Shown here: positions 1 to 11,310 of the stretch, one piece after another
How the letters are laid out: every line of letters begins with the position of its first letter
Position numbering within the stretch: position 1 is the first letter of the stretch
From: Lepas anatifera
Taxonomy: Eukaryota; Arthropoda; Thecostraca; Lepadidae
NCBI GenBank assembly: GCA_034440635.1
Contig: JAOTON010000197.1
Span: forward strand, 126,501 to 190,500
Reading direction: 5' to 3'
DNA length: 64,000 nt
The notes under the pieces: generated by a model
Databases searched by the model: none
The model's input: the letters and a program-made list of their open reading frames with translations, nothing else
Told to the model about the DNA's origin: nothing
Position numbers and translations under genes: made by a program

Positions 1-522
1 TTTTACGGGCTGACGGCCTGCTGTTGTGCTGTTGTAAAAGCAGTGGCATCGCGACAGCGACAGCCCACTATTTTGTGATTGGTAGATGAGTATTATGTTT
101 CATTTTCGTTTGGTTAGCACATACTAGGGGTGGTTGTGGCGCTAATGTTTATTTTCTGGAGGAGAGGTTAGAGGGCCTGCTGATAAATCTGTGCTGGCAG
201 GCGGGACAGGGCTATTGTCTCTGCTGATGAATAACTGGTCGCGGACCTGTATTATAAACGGCATTTCTCATGCATAACGAGTTTTGGCTTGAAATAGTAG
301 TTTTGATGAGCGCGTTGAGAAATCACTTCTGGGCAGAGCTGGGACTACCAAACGAATTTCGGTACTTCGGTATTTCAGTACAACCAGCAGTATATTTATA
401 TACCGCTACCGAATCTTCGGTAACCAGCCTCTACCAATACTGATACCGATACCGAATGGATCTTCCGAATAACTTCCTTCGGAAGATTTGAATTTCCCGC
501 AGGGACAAATAATCTTCTCAGC
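1..522. other. Left flank, no gene seen
   Basis: No convincing coding region. Positions 352-497 are unusually rich in the short words TACCGAA and TTCGGTA in both orientations, giving several small potential hairpins. The last eight bases, 515-522 (TTCTCAGC), are the left target-site duplication of the large element that starts at 523. Confidence 0.5.
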
Positions 523-1399
523 CAGGGGCGTAGGAACGGTTTGAAAAGTGGGGGCCAACCTTAGAGGGGGCCACCTCAAGGGGGGCCCCAGTCCACGGGG
601 GCCCATAATTATAAAAAATAGCTCGTTTGATGTCAATAAGGCACGCATGCACACAAGGATGTCAATATATGGAAAATTGAGAAATAAAATTTTGCCCTAT
701 GATTTCGAGTTGTACCTATTTGATACCAAATCATAGTAAAACGTAAAAAAAACATTTTTTGTTTTTTTACCAAGACCCATTTCAAATACGAAATACATTT
801 TTAAGCTTTTTTGGAGGATTTCGATAATTTTTTACCGCGAGCGCGTTTTTTATATTTACAGATGTTTAGGCCCTTTTTTCTTTTTTCTTCTTTTTTTTAA
901 ATTTAAATACGCTTATGAACAAAGGGCATCCTCCTATCTTCAGCATTAAATCAGGTATCTCCTTGGACATCACACAAGACCATAAGCAAGCTTGTAACGT
1001 TTGCATGGTGTCCAAGGATACTTAGCCATTGGGCACAAAATGGGACAATTTTGTTACTGAAACAAATTGGCGCGGCTAAGTACACATCACATCTACAAAA
1101 CTTTTCATCACATTTACAAAATTAGGAACTGTTTAGAAAACTACAGACAATGCTTTGATACCAAATAGCCTCACTTCGCTACGCCTAATCAACTTGTATT
1201 TTCTTATTCAATGACGAAAATGGGAACATTTATTTATGTTATTACAGATCTCTTCTTGCCATCATTAGAGATTGATTTAGGTGAAGCCTGATCACAATAA
1301 ATACGCCTAGCTATATTTCGATGCCTAAAATGCAGAGTTCCAGCATGACTGCAAGTGCAATGTAGGTACTTGATGGCCAGCTTTGTGATGCCGAGGGGG

Positions 1400-1480
1400 T
1401 GTGGGCATGGTGTTATAGTGGTTAGCAGCCTTGCTTTCCACGCGACCAACTCGGGTTTAAGGCACGGCAGATTCCTTGTG
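1400..1480 (+). mobile_element. Possible tRNA-derived SINE head
   Basis: A box-A-like stretch (TATAGTGGTTAGCA, 1414-1427) is followed about 25 bases later by a box-B-like GGTTTAAGGC (1454-1463), the spacing of a RNA polymerase III internal promoter. The arms that would close the tRNA cloverleaf are degenerate, so this is not a working tRNA gene. A 9-bp perfect hairpin (CATCGAAAG at 1550-1558 and CTTTCGATG at 1568-1576) lies just downstream and may belong to the SINE body. The 3' end of the element was not identified. Confidence 0.35.
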
Positions 1481-1782
1481 CAAGGAGCGATTTGACTACC
1501 AAGAAACCCCTCCAACAGGGAAAGAGTTGGCGACGCCATATAACCCTGGCATCGAAAGACGTCGCGCCTTTCGATGGCTCAGCGACGACTGTTGCTCGGC
1601 ATTTGGTGCGGGGTCTGTGTCCGATTCATATTTTGTGTTGGGATTGGGATGGAGTTTGATTGGGCCCAGTTCTCGGGACTCATTTAGCAACACTCGGGTA
1701 GTCGGTGCCTTGGCTTTTTTACGAAGCGCTCCTCCTCCAGGGGCTTGCAGGCAGCGTACTACCGAACTTGAACGTTCCCTGA

Positions 1783-1908
1783 CAAGCTATCGGGCCCGTT
1801 TGGGTTTCTTGTTCTATATTACAGTTGTTGATAGTTGTATATTCGTTGCGGGGCCCACCTCAAAGGGGGGTGGCAGTATCTCCCTGACCTCCGGTTCCTA
1901 TGCCTATG
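1783..1908. repeat. Sub-terminal block of the hAT-like element, internal copy
   Basis: This block is a direct repeat of 7072-7206. It starts CAAGCTATCGGG, runs through TATTACAGTTGTTGATA and ends in a GGTTCCTATGCCTATG terminus that looks like the element's right end. The eight bases that follow do not match TTCTCAGC, so it is an internal duplicate rather than the real end. The minisatellites lie between the two copies. Confidence 0.7.
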
Positions 1909-1919
1909 CCACCCAGGGA

Positions 1920-2400
1920 CCGTTAATTATCTCGGAGGGCCCCAAGGTCCAGACCATGGCTCAGGAACCCAGATCAGTCAGCTCAAGGGCCTAGACCAGT
2001 GCATTAGCCTCGGGACCAGCTTATCAAGGGACCCTACATAAGCACAGGACCCCTAGAAACTCATCACAGGGGAGTTCCAGATTCGCACAGGGTGCCAGAT
2101 TAGCTTAGGGACCCGGTTCAGCTCGGAGGTCCCCAGGTCGACTATGTAGGGTCTCAAAACAGCTCAAGGGACTTGTTCAAGCTCACGGAGCCCAGCTTAG
2201 CTCAATGATGCTAGAACAGTTCAGGGACCCCATACCAGATCAGAGGCCCCAGTTAAGCACAGCGGTACCCAGATTAGCTCAGGGCCCCAGCTAGGCTTAG
2301 GGGGTCCCAGGGTGGCTGATATAGAGTCGCAGAACACAGTGGCATACCCAGGATTCAGCCAAGGAGGGGTCCGACTACCGTCGGGGGCCCCAGGCCGGGG
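1920..2400. repeat. Degenerate GC-rich minisatellite, AGCTCAGGGGCCC type
   Basis: Imperfect units of roughly 20-35 bases are built on the words CAGATTAGCTCAGGG and GGGNCCCAG. The same repeat type reappears at 6460-7060, so the two blocks bracket a different minisatellite and an AT-rich stretch. Open frames across it are products of the repeat. Confidence 0.7.
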
Positions 2401-2600
2401 GTCCCCTTAGTAACCGGGCCCATCTCCTATATCTTTTGTATAGTATTTTAACATTATAACATTCACACGAAGGAAATTTTGTTCTGCCTTTTTAAGCATT
2501 CATTCTTATTTTGTTTATAGCTTGTTTTTTTTCGATCCGACCAAGTGTTGGTAAACTAAGGTCACCAAATATTAAGGATGACCCATACCTTATATGGTAG

Positions 2601-3164
2601 CGTGGCTATAATAACAGCTTTGAGGCATATTTCGGGAAGTTCAATGTTGATGCGCGCATGATGTTAAACCTGAGTCTACCTCAATTCACTCGGGTAATCA
2701 GACATGAAGTTATTGGAGGTCAGTCGTTTCGAGTACGAAGAAATGATCTTCTACGGGAAATGATTAGCAATTATATCCCGGTTTCGAATCCATGGACTCT
2801 TAATCCGGAAATTTTCAAAGAAACGAAAAAAACAAATAAAGATACAAGGGATATGGTAGTGTGTCCCGAACGTTACATAACCTCTATTCCGTCGACAGAT
2901 CCTGTTGAGATCCAGTTACTTTCTTACCCTTGCTATCTTGTAAACGAGCAAATTACCAAGACAAAAGGCGCCCAAGATATCTATCGCCTTGGCTCACTCT
3001 GTTATTGTTATTTTCAACCTTTCATACCTATTTTTCTTTTTGGGATTATGCTCATCAATTTCTGTCATTACCCTTGTTTGTCTGGTTTCCTACGAAAATA
3101 TTGGAAAGTTGTTTATTTCAGAACATTTAGGTATGTAGTTATTGGTGTTAACCTAATATATTAA
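2601..3164 (+). CDS. Unassigned open frame, possible exon fragment inside the hAT-like element
   Basis: This AT-rich stretch is open from CGT at 2601, just after a TAG that could be a splice acceptor, to TAA at 3162-3164. The first internal ATG is at 2658. Base composition and codon mix differ sharply from the surrounding minisatellites. The first two thirds look like ordinary soluble protein. The last third has a hydrophobic run (about 3010-3060) and may be read past the true exon end. A GTATGT at 3131 is a possible donor. I do not recognise a family. It could be a captured host exon, a relic of a transposon protein or chance. Confidence 0.25.
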   Translation, partial: RGYNNSFEAYFGKFNVDARMMLNLSLPQFTRVIRHEVIGGQSFRVRRNDLLREMISNYIPVSNPWTLNPEIFKETKKTNKDTRDMVVCPERYITSIPSTDPVEIQLLSYPCYLVNEQITKTKGAQDIYRLGSLCYCYFQPFIPIFLFGIMLINFCHYPCLSGFLRKYWKVVYFRTFRYVVIGVNLIY

Positions 3165-3339
3165 AAATTGACTAAAGTGCCCAATTCCCTGTTCGATTTG
3201 CTCTTATGGAAAAATTAGATTAATTTTTGCCTTTCCTTCGATAATGGTGCCTGATCGCATGTTTCAATTTGGGCTTTTTTAGTACGCAATAGGGGTAGGT
3301 ACATTTTTCCGAGGCATATGATTTTGAAATTTTTTATTT

Positions 3340-6300
3340 GAGCTCTGGGGCCACCTAAGACCAACACTCACAAAGCTAATTTTCGGCCGCTCTCCCGATT
3401 AGATCTCAGTGGGTCTCGGAGACCGATTCACGGCGCCTCTTGATCAAAACTGGGGGCCCCTGAGAATCTCTCGGGGCTCCTGAGATTAGTTATCGGCAGC
3501 ACCTCTGACACTAATTATTGGGCCTCCCAGATTTGCTCTGGAGGGGGGGGCTGAGACTGAGTATCGTGGTCATCCAGATTAGCTATTGGGGTCCTCTGAG
3601 GCTGTCTTCGGGGTGGGGGAGGGGGCTGGGAATGACTTCCGACAGCCCTCTGAGACTTACTCTAGGGCGCCCCTGAGACAAACACCCGGGGGGGGGTGGA
3701 ATCACCTCTGAGACTGAGTCTTTGGCGTTCCTGAGACTGACTCGGAGGCTACAGATTAGCTCTCGCGGGCCTAAGGCTAACTCCGGACCCGTGAGACCAA
3801 AACTCGGGAGCACCTCTGAAAATTACTCTCAGAACCCCGAGATTAACTCTCGGATGTCTCTGAGACTGACAACCGGGAGCCCTCTGAGACTAACTTTTGG
3901 GTGCTCCCTGAGATTGACTCTCGGGGCCGCTTATACCAAAACTCGGGGGGGGCACAGCCTGAGGCTAAATCTCGAGGGCTTCCAAAATTACCCCTCTGGG
4001 GCCCCCTGAAACCAGCACTCTGCGGATCAAATTAGACTAACTCTCGGACCCCCGGATTAACTCTCGAGGCCACCTGAAACTAAATATTGCCTCCTGAGAG
4101 AGAAGCCCGTGAGACTATGAGGACCCCCTGAGACCGACCCTTGGGGTGCTCTGAGACTGACTCTTGGGGTTCTCTGAGACAGACTCTCAGGGGGAACCCG
4201 AGACCGAATCTCGGGGTCCACTAAGACAGACTCTTGGGGTCCCCTTAACCGACTCTTGGGGTTCTCTGAGACTGACTCTCAGGGGCCCCCTGAAATAGAC
4301 TATGTTGCAGGGCCCTGAGAACCACTCTCTGGGGGGCCCCTGAGACTAGCTCGGCCCCCTCCCCTGAGACAGACTCCTGGGGCCCCTGATACCGAATTTT
4401 GGGGCCCCTGAGACCAACCCTCTGGGGCCCCTAAAATCTACTTTCGGGGGGCCTTGAGACCGACTCTCAGGGCGGGGGCCGTAAGGCCGACTCGGGACGC
4501 CCTGAGAACGAATCTTCAGGGGCCCCTGAGACTGACTCTGGGGCCCCGTGATCAGAGAATCCTTTGCAGTGGTTCAGATTGGCCCAATGGGTGGGGGGTC
4601 TGCGGGACGCCTAGGGCCCCCTTGGCTACACACTGCATCCAAACTTTTCGGGGGCCCTCTGAAATCACCATTTGGAGGCCCCTAAAATAATTTCTCCCCC
4701 TAGACCAATAGTCCGGAGCCCCTTGATGCTGATGCCCGGGGGTCCTAAGACTAAGCTCGGGGTCCCACTTACATCAGGCTCAGGGGCACCCTTAGACCCA
4801 TGCTCGCGCTTTTCTCAGGAGTAACTCGACACCGATGTTCCGGGGCCCTCAAGATCAATATTTCGAGCCCCCCCAAGACCAATGCTCGGTGCTCTGGAGC
4901 CCCTCGATGCCGATGCTCGGGGGTCCTGAACCCAGGCCTGGGGGCCCCTGGGACCAAACTCTGGGTCTCATGAGGTCAATGCTCGTGCCTCACTCATGAG
5001 TCCCTCGATATCAATAGTCGGGGGCACCCCGAGGGGGGCCCTGAACCCCTGAGACCAAGCTCGAGGGGACCCTGAGACCAAGCTCGGATGCTCCCTGAGA
5101 CCAAGCTCGAGGGCCCCCTGACACCAAGCTCGGGGGTTCCCTGAGACCAAGCTCGAGACCCCGTGAGACCAAGATCGAAAGGCCCATGAGACCAAACATC
5201 GAAAGGCCCATGAGACCAAGCTTGCCCCCCCTAAGACCAAGCTCGGTTGTCCCCTGAGACCAAGCTCGGGGGCCCCTGAGACCAGGCTCACGGGCCCCCG
5301 AGATCAATATTCGGTATTCCAGAGCCCTCGATACCAATGATCGGGGTCCCCTGAGACCAAGCTCGGAAAGCCCGTGAGACCAAGCTCGGGGCCCCTGAGT
5401 CCAAGTTCAGGGGTCGCCTGAGACCACGCTCGTGGGGCCCTGAGACCAAGCTCTGGGGCACCCTGAGACCAAAATCGAAAGACCCGTGAGACCAACATCA
5501 AAAGGTCCGTGATTCCGAACTCAGGGGACCCCCGAGATCAATGTTTGGTACTCTGGAACCCTCGATACCGATGATCAGGGGCCCCTGAGACCAAGCTCGG
5601 GCGTTCCCTGAGACCAAGCTCGGAGGGCCCCTGACACCGAGCTCGGAGGGCCCCTGACACCGAGCTCGGGGCCCCTGAGACAAAGCTCGGGGGGCGCTGA
5701 GACCAAGCTCGGTGGCCCCCTGAGACCAAGATCAGGGCCCCTGACACTAAGCTCGGGGAGAGGGGGTCTGAGACCAAGCTTGGGGGCATCCCTGAGACCA
5801 AGCTCGGGGGTCCCCTGAGACCAAGCTCAGGGGCCCTGAGACCAAGCTCGGGGTTATCTGAGACCAAGCTCGGAGGGCTCCCTGACACCAAGCTCGGGGG
5901 TCCCCTGAGACGAAGCTCGGGGGTCCTGAGACCAAGCTCGGGGTTATCTGAGACCAAGCTCGGAGGGTTCCCTGACACCAAGCTCGGGGGCCCCTGAGAC
6001 CAAGCTCGGGGGCCCTGATTCCAAATTCGAAGGGCCCCCTGAGACTAAGCTCGGGAGCTCCCTGAGACCAAGCTCGGAGGGTCCCAAGACACCAAGCTCG
6101 GGGCCTCTGAGACCAAGCTCGGGGGCCCCTGAGACCAAAATCGAAAGGCCCGTGAGACCAAGATCGAAAGGCCCGTGAGACCGAGCTCGGGGGAGGCGCC
6201 CTGTGACCAACCTCGGGGGCCCTGAGGCCAAGCTCAGGACCCCCTGAGACTGAGCACAGGGGTCCCCCTAAGATCAATATTCGGTACTCTGGAGCCCTCG

Positions 6301-6370
6301 ATACCGATTATCGGGGGCCTCCTGAGACCAAGCTCGGGAGGCCCCCCCCGAGACCAAGTTCAGGGCCCCC
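3340..6370. repeat. Minisatellite of about 21-30 bp units, CCTGAGACCAAGCTCGG type
   Basis: Dozens of imperfect units match GGGGCCCCTGAGACCAAGCTC. The left half (3340-4700) is degenerate and favours CCTGAGACTGACTCTCGG. The right half (5040-6360) is more uniform, which suggests recent expansion there. A distinct spacer (GATCAATATTCGGTA, then GGAGCCCTCGATACC) recurs near 5298, 5529 and 6264, with a weaker copy near 4855, giving a higher-order period. The minus strand is open over long distances and would read as Leu-Val-Ser-Gly / Glu-Leu-Gly-Leu-Arg repeats; I regard these frames as artefacts. Confidence 0.9.
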
Positions 6371-6439
6371 GAAATCAATTGTGTTTTTAGTGCATAAGGT
6401 CAGCACAAGGGGGTCCGCGGACGCCTGAGACCCCCCCTT

Positions 6440-7060
6440 CCCTGGCTACACCACTGTCAGAACATCTCAAGGGGCCCATTCAAGCTCTCGGCCGCCCGGT
6501 CAATGGCTGTAAAGCCTTATAGGGGTCCCAGACCATCTCAGGGGCCTCAGTTCAACACAGAGGCCCATATTAGCTCTGATGACCAGATAAACTTAAGGGC
6601 CCGGCTCATCCAGGGGCCCCTTGTCGGCATATTTGGGGCTTCAGAACAGTTCAGGGTTTCAATTAAAGCTTATAACCAAATTTCAGAGCAGGGCCCTATT
6701 CCTGTGCAGGGGCCTCAGATAAGTTTAGGGTCTTCTGTGCATCACAGGGGATCCAGATTAGCTCAAGGGGCAATATTAACTTTACGGTCCCAGCTCAGCT
6801 CAGGGGCCCCCAGGTCGGTGGATATAGGTTCTGGCCAACTCACGGGGCCCTGTTTAAGGTTACGGCTCCTAGCTCAGTTTAGGCATCCTAGAACAGTTCA
6901 TGCTGCCCAAACCATCTCAGGGGCGCTCAGTTCAGCTCAAATGGCCCAGATTAGCTCGTATGGCATCAGAGGCCAGTTCAGGGGCCCCGAGAAGCTTAGG
7001 GGACCTTAAAATCAACTCATAGGACCTCAACTTAGTTTAGGGGCACAGGTAAGTTTAACG
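6440..7060. repeat. Second block of the AGCTCAGGGGCCC-type minisatellite
   Basis: The repeat words are the same as at 1920-2400 (CAGATTAGCTCA, CAGGGGCCC). The block ends immediately before the terminal block at 7072. Together with the left block it forms a nested arrangement inside the hAT-like element. Confidence 0.65.
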
Positions 7061-7071
7061 GGGTTCCGGGG

Positions 7072-7206
7072 CAAGCTATCGGGACAGTTTGAGTTTCTTG
7101 CTTGATATTACAGTTGTTGATATTCTTATCTCCGTTGCAGGGGGCCCATCCCAGAAAAGTGGGGGGGCCAGTGGCCCCCCTGGCCCCCCCCGTTCCTACG
7201 CCTATG
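7072..7206. repeat. Right terminal block of the hAT-like element
   Basis: This is a direct repeat of 1783-1908 and contains the true right terminus. It ends CCGTTCCTACGCCTATG at 7206 and is followed by the right target-site copy TTCTCAGC (7207-7214). Confidence 0.75.
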
Positions 7207-7214
7207 TTCTCAGC

Positions 7215-7706
7215 AGATGCAAGTATGGATTTACCCCCGCTGCAACCAATCACAGGCAGTACCCACAGCCAATCAGCATCGAGGCTCGAGTTAGCAGATA
7301 ACGCTGGTTTTGGTGGGAAGTCCACTTTCTTCTGATCTTTCGAGCAGAATAGACTCATGCCTCTGAGCTCTCTGATTGCGCCCACAACGTTTCAGTGATT
7401 TACAGGTTGTGTTTGGTTTGTAATAACATAGATGTCACCACCCATTGACGGGGCACAGACCTCTCGCAGAGGGGGCCGTGTTGACTCAGTTGCAGTGACT
7501 TGTTGCCGAAGAGAGTGTATTAATTGTTACGTTCTAAAGGTCTTTTAAACTTTGAAACATTGCAAAAGAGCTGTAATAGACTCAGATATGCTAAGTTAAA
7601 TGCTTTAGAGGCCCTGAATTGTAGCTAAATGATAAAAATAGGTGTTTTTATGGGCTCTAGAATGTATAAAAGGCATTTCAATATGTTTTTAAGCATAAGG
7701 GTTTTT
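7215..7706. other. Intergenic stretch, no gene seen
   Basis: Mixed-composition unique sequence between two transposons. I see no coding frame, RNA gene or clear repeat. Confidence 0.5.
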
Positions 7707-8740
7707 TTAACCCGCACCCCACCGGGGGTCCGGCGCAACCTTCGCCCCACCGGGGGGCCATCGATGGTCCCCCCTCTAACTCCGAAAATATGGGCGTTAG
7801 CGCAAATCTGCAAAGTGCAATAGAAAGCTCGCGTGAATTCAGTAAGAAATTACATCGCATGTTTTAGTGCTCAGGTCAATGGTTTGACCTCCAGAGGTCA
7901 AATTAGGTCAAGATCGGCTATTTTCACTCAAATATGCAATGATTAAGCAAACTGGTCATAACTCTTATTTCATTAGAGCTATTGAGTCCTGGTAAAGTTC
8001 ATTTGATAGGAAATTGCCAGTACTTTTCCCGCTATGTAAAACATAAAGACCTCCCGCCAGTGGTTTGACCTCCAGAGGTCACCTCGTGACCTAATATGAC
8101 CTGAGGTCACGAAAGGTCACAAAGTGGCCTTGCCGTATATCAAATGAAAGCCAGTGACAAGACAAACACGATGGTGTTTGTTTCAGCGAGCTAGCTTAAT
8201 TAGGTCAAAAGTTATTGTTAAAATACTGTTTTTGACCTCTGGTGACCTTGGATGACCTTGGAAAAGTCAAAGGGTAAATATGACCCCTGAGATCCGTGAA
8301 AGGGTGTCCAAAAACGCTGTTCTGAGCAGTCTGAGTATTTGCAATCATTTTTGTGGCTTTTATATCATGAAACAGGTTTTCCCCATGCTTTTCCAATGGG
8401 AGAGGTCGCCTCGTGACCTGACCTCAGGGCACGAAATCAAAAAATCCCGGATATACACCTTGTAGACCCTGGAGGGGTCATGAAGTGTAGGAAGTTTCAA
8501 ATCGATCGACTTTGAAATGTAGCTCTTACAGAGCTCTAAAGTTGAAGTGAGGTGACCTTGGTTGACCTCGTCTGGTGACCTGACCTTGGGTGACCCGGGG
8601 TAAAAAATTTCAGGAATGATGGGAAAATGATGCAGTGAGAGGTAGAGCCCTCAACCGCGGTGCTGCGCCTCGTCGTTTTTCTGCTATCCCGGAAAAACCT
8701 TAGGGGGGCCATCGATGGCCCCCGGTGGGGCGAGGGTTAA
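7707..8740. mobile_element. TTAA-flanked MITE 1 (piggyBac-like ends) rich in AGGTCA motifs
   Basis: TTAA lies at 7707-7710 and 8737-8740. The left end reads TTAACCCGCACCCCACCGGG and the reverse complement of the right end reads TTAACCCTCGCCCCACCGGG. At the left, the end motif is present twice in tandem (second copy from about 7737, running into GGCCATCGATGG); the right end carries the matching GCCATCGATGG. TTAA target duplications are typical of the piggyBac superfamily. No transposase is present. The interior carries many TGACCT and AGGTCA hexamers, for example around 7876-7915, 8066-8130, 8233-8262 and 8550-8600, several arranged as TGACCT-4 bp-AGGTCA. Confidence 0.75.
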
Positions 8741-8824
8741 GCCTACCAAACCGAACTACCAAAACACCGCATCCTTCGGTAGATTTTTGGAAATTTACCG
8801 AAATATGGCCCGTTTTCATCTACC

Positions 8825-9122
8825 CATTGGCGAACACGGGGGGGGGCATTCCGGCTATGGCCTCCAAAGCGCTGGAGGGGGCCAAACTATCTTTTGGCCC
8901 TTCAAGGCCGGATTAATTTTTGGAAAAAGGTGTTTACACTAGGTCTGATGAGCAAAAAAAATTATTCGCTCCCACTGCCCCCAAGAGAGCGATCATATGC
9001 TTGGAGAGGTATCTTATACTAGGTCTGTCGAGCACCCAAACCGTACGTCCCACCCCCTCACCCCAGGAGGAGAGACACACATGGGTTTGGCCCCCCAAAA
9101 CTCGGGTCTGCGTCCGCCCCTG
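8825..9122. mobile_element. hAT MITE, copy A (298 bp)
   Basis: The element begins CATTGGCGAACACGG and ends CTGCGTCCGCCCCTG, which are degenerate inverted termini of the form CAGGGGCGGACGCAG. It is flanked by a perfect 8-bp duplication, CATCTACC, at 8817-8824 and 9123-9130. The interior matches copy B at 12625-12903 along its whole length, with shared landmarks GAGCGATCAT and TTATACTAG. It has no coding capacity. Confidence 0.85.
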
Positions 9123-9130
9123 CATCTACC

Positions 9131-9604
9131 TAATACCGATGCCGCCGGTAGCAAAAAGCTACAGAATCCCGGCTCTGCTTCTGGGATAACTAACTCTACT
9201 CCAAGACTCTAGGCTTAGATTATATTTAATTTTTACATTTTTGGAGGGACAAAGCCCCAGTCTAGATCCAGCGGGCTGGCCACGTCCTCGCGCCGGCACA
9301 CAGTGTTCTAAGCGAGACGAAAGTGGGGCATAATTCAATTTCTCAGGAAGTGTAATCCCTAGATGAATAGTTTTGGTATCAATTGAAAGCTCTTTTCTTA
9401 CAGACTACGTGGAGAAAATATAATTAACAAGATCTGACCACAGCGGGCATGGCTGTCAGGTCTTTGACCCTCGGTCAGCACACGAATCAAGAGATGTTTA
9501 TCTACGGTAGTACGGTGGCTTTGAATAGATGTTCTAGTTAATGTCAGATCACTTAAAATGTATATGAGAGATATGCTTGAAATTAATTTATTTGTTCGTT
9601 TGTA
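9131..9604. other. Intergenic stretch, no gene seen
   Basis: Unique sequence between two MITEs. It contains no supported coding region or RNA gene. Confidence 0.5.
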
Positions 9605-10517
9605 TTAACACGCGCCCCGCTGGGGTCCCTTACATGACGCGCCCCGCTGGGGGGGGCGTTTTTCACCCCCCTCCGTATCTCGTTCCCCACGAAAGCTAAA
9701 TAAAAATTACGGGCGGCGTTCGAAAGCTCTTGACAAGACAAAGAGATTTTATAAGAAGCATTTCTTATGTCAGGTCAATATTGAGCTCAGCATAGGTCAA
9801 AGAAGGCTCCATAGACTTAAAACAGAGCAGTGTACGTTTCCCTCTCTAGATCTTCCCTCAAGGGAGTTAGAGCAAATCCTTATTCACCATTGGATTCCTC
9901 GCATCGCGGCAAATCGAATGATGTATAATATGACCTTGCTAGGTCAAATAGTGAAAATGACCTGACCTCGACCTAGGTCAGGGTCACAGAGTGGCCTGGT
10001 ATGGTCATGTTGCACATCAATCGACTCCCGCGACAATATAAGCACAATGCAAGCAAAATGGGAGCTTTATCTCAATTCAGTGAGAAGTTATTGGCAAAAC
10101 AATCACTCTCTGCTCCCGTGACCTGATATGACCTTTCAGAGGTCAGATGCTCAAAAACTCAACTGTATGGTCAAGATCGTGGTAATAATAGACAGTTTGA
10201 GGATTTTCAGCCTTATCTATCCCGCATTTCCTGAAAACGAGTCCATTCTATTTTTCACCATAGACTTAAAATGGGGTGACCAAAAAATTGACCCCACCTC
10301 AGGTCACCAATATCAAAATTCCGAGATAGCAGATTTGTAGAATAAATAGTTCCTTGACCTGACATGACCTTAACTAAAAAATTTGGTCAGCTGTGTAAAA
10401 TTGATCAGGAATAAGGTACCGTAAGTTTCGTGGTTCTGCGTTTCTTCGTTTTTGAGCTATCTGGGAAAAACCATGAGGGGGGCGAATTTCGCCCCCCACC
10501 AGCGGGGCGCGTGTTAA
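9605..10517. mobile_element. TTAA-flanked MITE 2 (piggyBac-like ends) rich in AGGTCA motifs
   Basis: TTAA lies at 9605-9608 and 10514-10517. The left end reads TTAACACGCGCCCCGCTGG and the reverse complement of the right end starts with the same 19 bases. As in MITE 1, the left terminal motif is repeated (from about 9636). The interior has clustered TGACCT/AGGTCA hexamers near 9768-9800, 9925-9985, 10120-10145 and 10290-10370. It is related to MITE 1 in plan and end sequence but clearly a different subfamily. Confidence 0.8.
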
Positions 10518-11300
10518 CAATCATCAACGGGTTCATATAAAGTCCCATTCACAGATAAAGATCAAGTGATAAAATATAAGCTAACATTCGCTGCTTACAA
10601 ACTACGTATTTACACAAACAAGGAAAAATATAAAAATGTGCGATCAGGTTTCGTCACAAAGCTCTCACTCTCTTGCGCCATGGCGTGTAAGCGGTCCAAG
10701 CGCTGATAGAAAAAAAGTTGAACATCTAAGAATATCTTAAAAGTTTATAAAAGATAAGAAAAATGCATTAATATATACAAAAATACGAATATGGCAAATA
10801 TAAAAATATAATGCTATAAAGAAACATCATTAAGCATCAAAATGCCTTGAATCTCACCAGCTCAGCGTGACTAGATAGCAGTGAAAGAGTACAAAATAAC
10901 CTGCTTACGGAACTGATCTGCAGAGCACTGCCAAATTTCCGCTTTTCTATATGCATTGCTAACCGAATCATAAAGCCTAGGCATACGAACGAACATACTT
11001 GCTTTTATAATATTTACCCTCGCATAGGAAACATGGAATACCCTAGGGTTCCGTTACGGTCTTGAAGAAGCAGCCAAAGGAAATGATTCAAGAAGATAGG
11101 ACGAGCAAATATTGTGCTTGAACATATTTTTTTAATGAATAAGAGATCGTGCTGCAACCTCCTTGATATCAGTGAAGCTAAACCGAAATGGTGAAGTTGG
11201 CTGGAATAGTCAAAAGAAATGTTTGTAACTCGGCACCGTCTTCAAAGCCAAATAAGAAATGTAAGTATATATATTTTTAAATTATTTCAAATGAACATTG
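10518..11300. other. AT-rich intergenic stretch, no gene seen
   Basis: AT-rich, unique-looking sequence with only short open frames. I see no supported feature. Confidence 0.5.
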
Positions 11301-11310
11301 GCGGATCCTC

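Larger units (their letters stand above)
523..7206. mobile_element. Large hAT-like TIR element, about 6.7 kb, degenerate or non-autonomous
   Basis: The left end reads CAGGGGCGTAGGAACGG. The reverse complement of the right end (7190-7206) reads CATAGGCGTAGGAACGG, identical at 15 of 17 positions. Both ends are followed inward by G-rich, GGGGGCC-rich sequence. The element is flanked by a perfect 8-bp direct repeat, TTCTCAGC, at 515-522 and 7207-7214. An 8-bp duplication with ends starting CAG is the hallmark of the hAT superfamily. The interior holds a possible SINE head, a duplicated sub-terminal block, two kinds of GC-rich minisatellite and one AT-rich stretch with an unassigned open frame. 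No hAT transposase was recognised, so it is probably mobilised in trans or is a composite of nested insertions. The boundaries are secure; the internal history is inferred. Confidence 0.75.

Noticed and set aside
1400..1480. A functional tRNA gene
   Set aside because: The A and B boxes are recognisable but the acceptor, anticodon and T arms do not pair properly.
4968..6277. Several minus-strand frames of 60-176 codons with Leu-Val-Ser-Gly repeats
   Set aside because: They follow the minisatellite unit in all frames and have no independent coding evidence.
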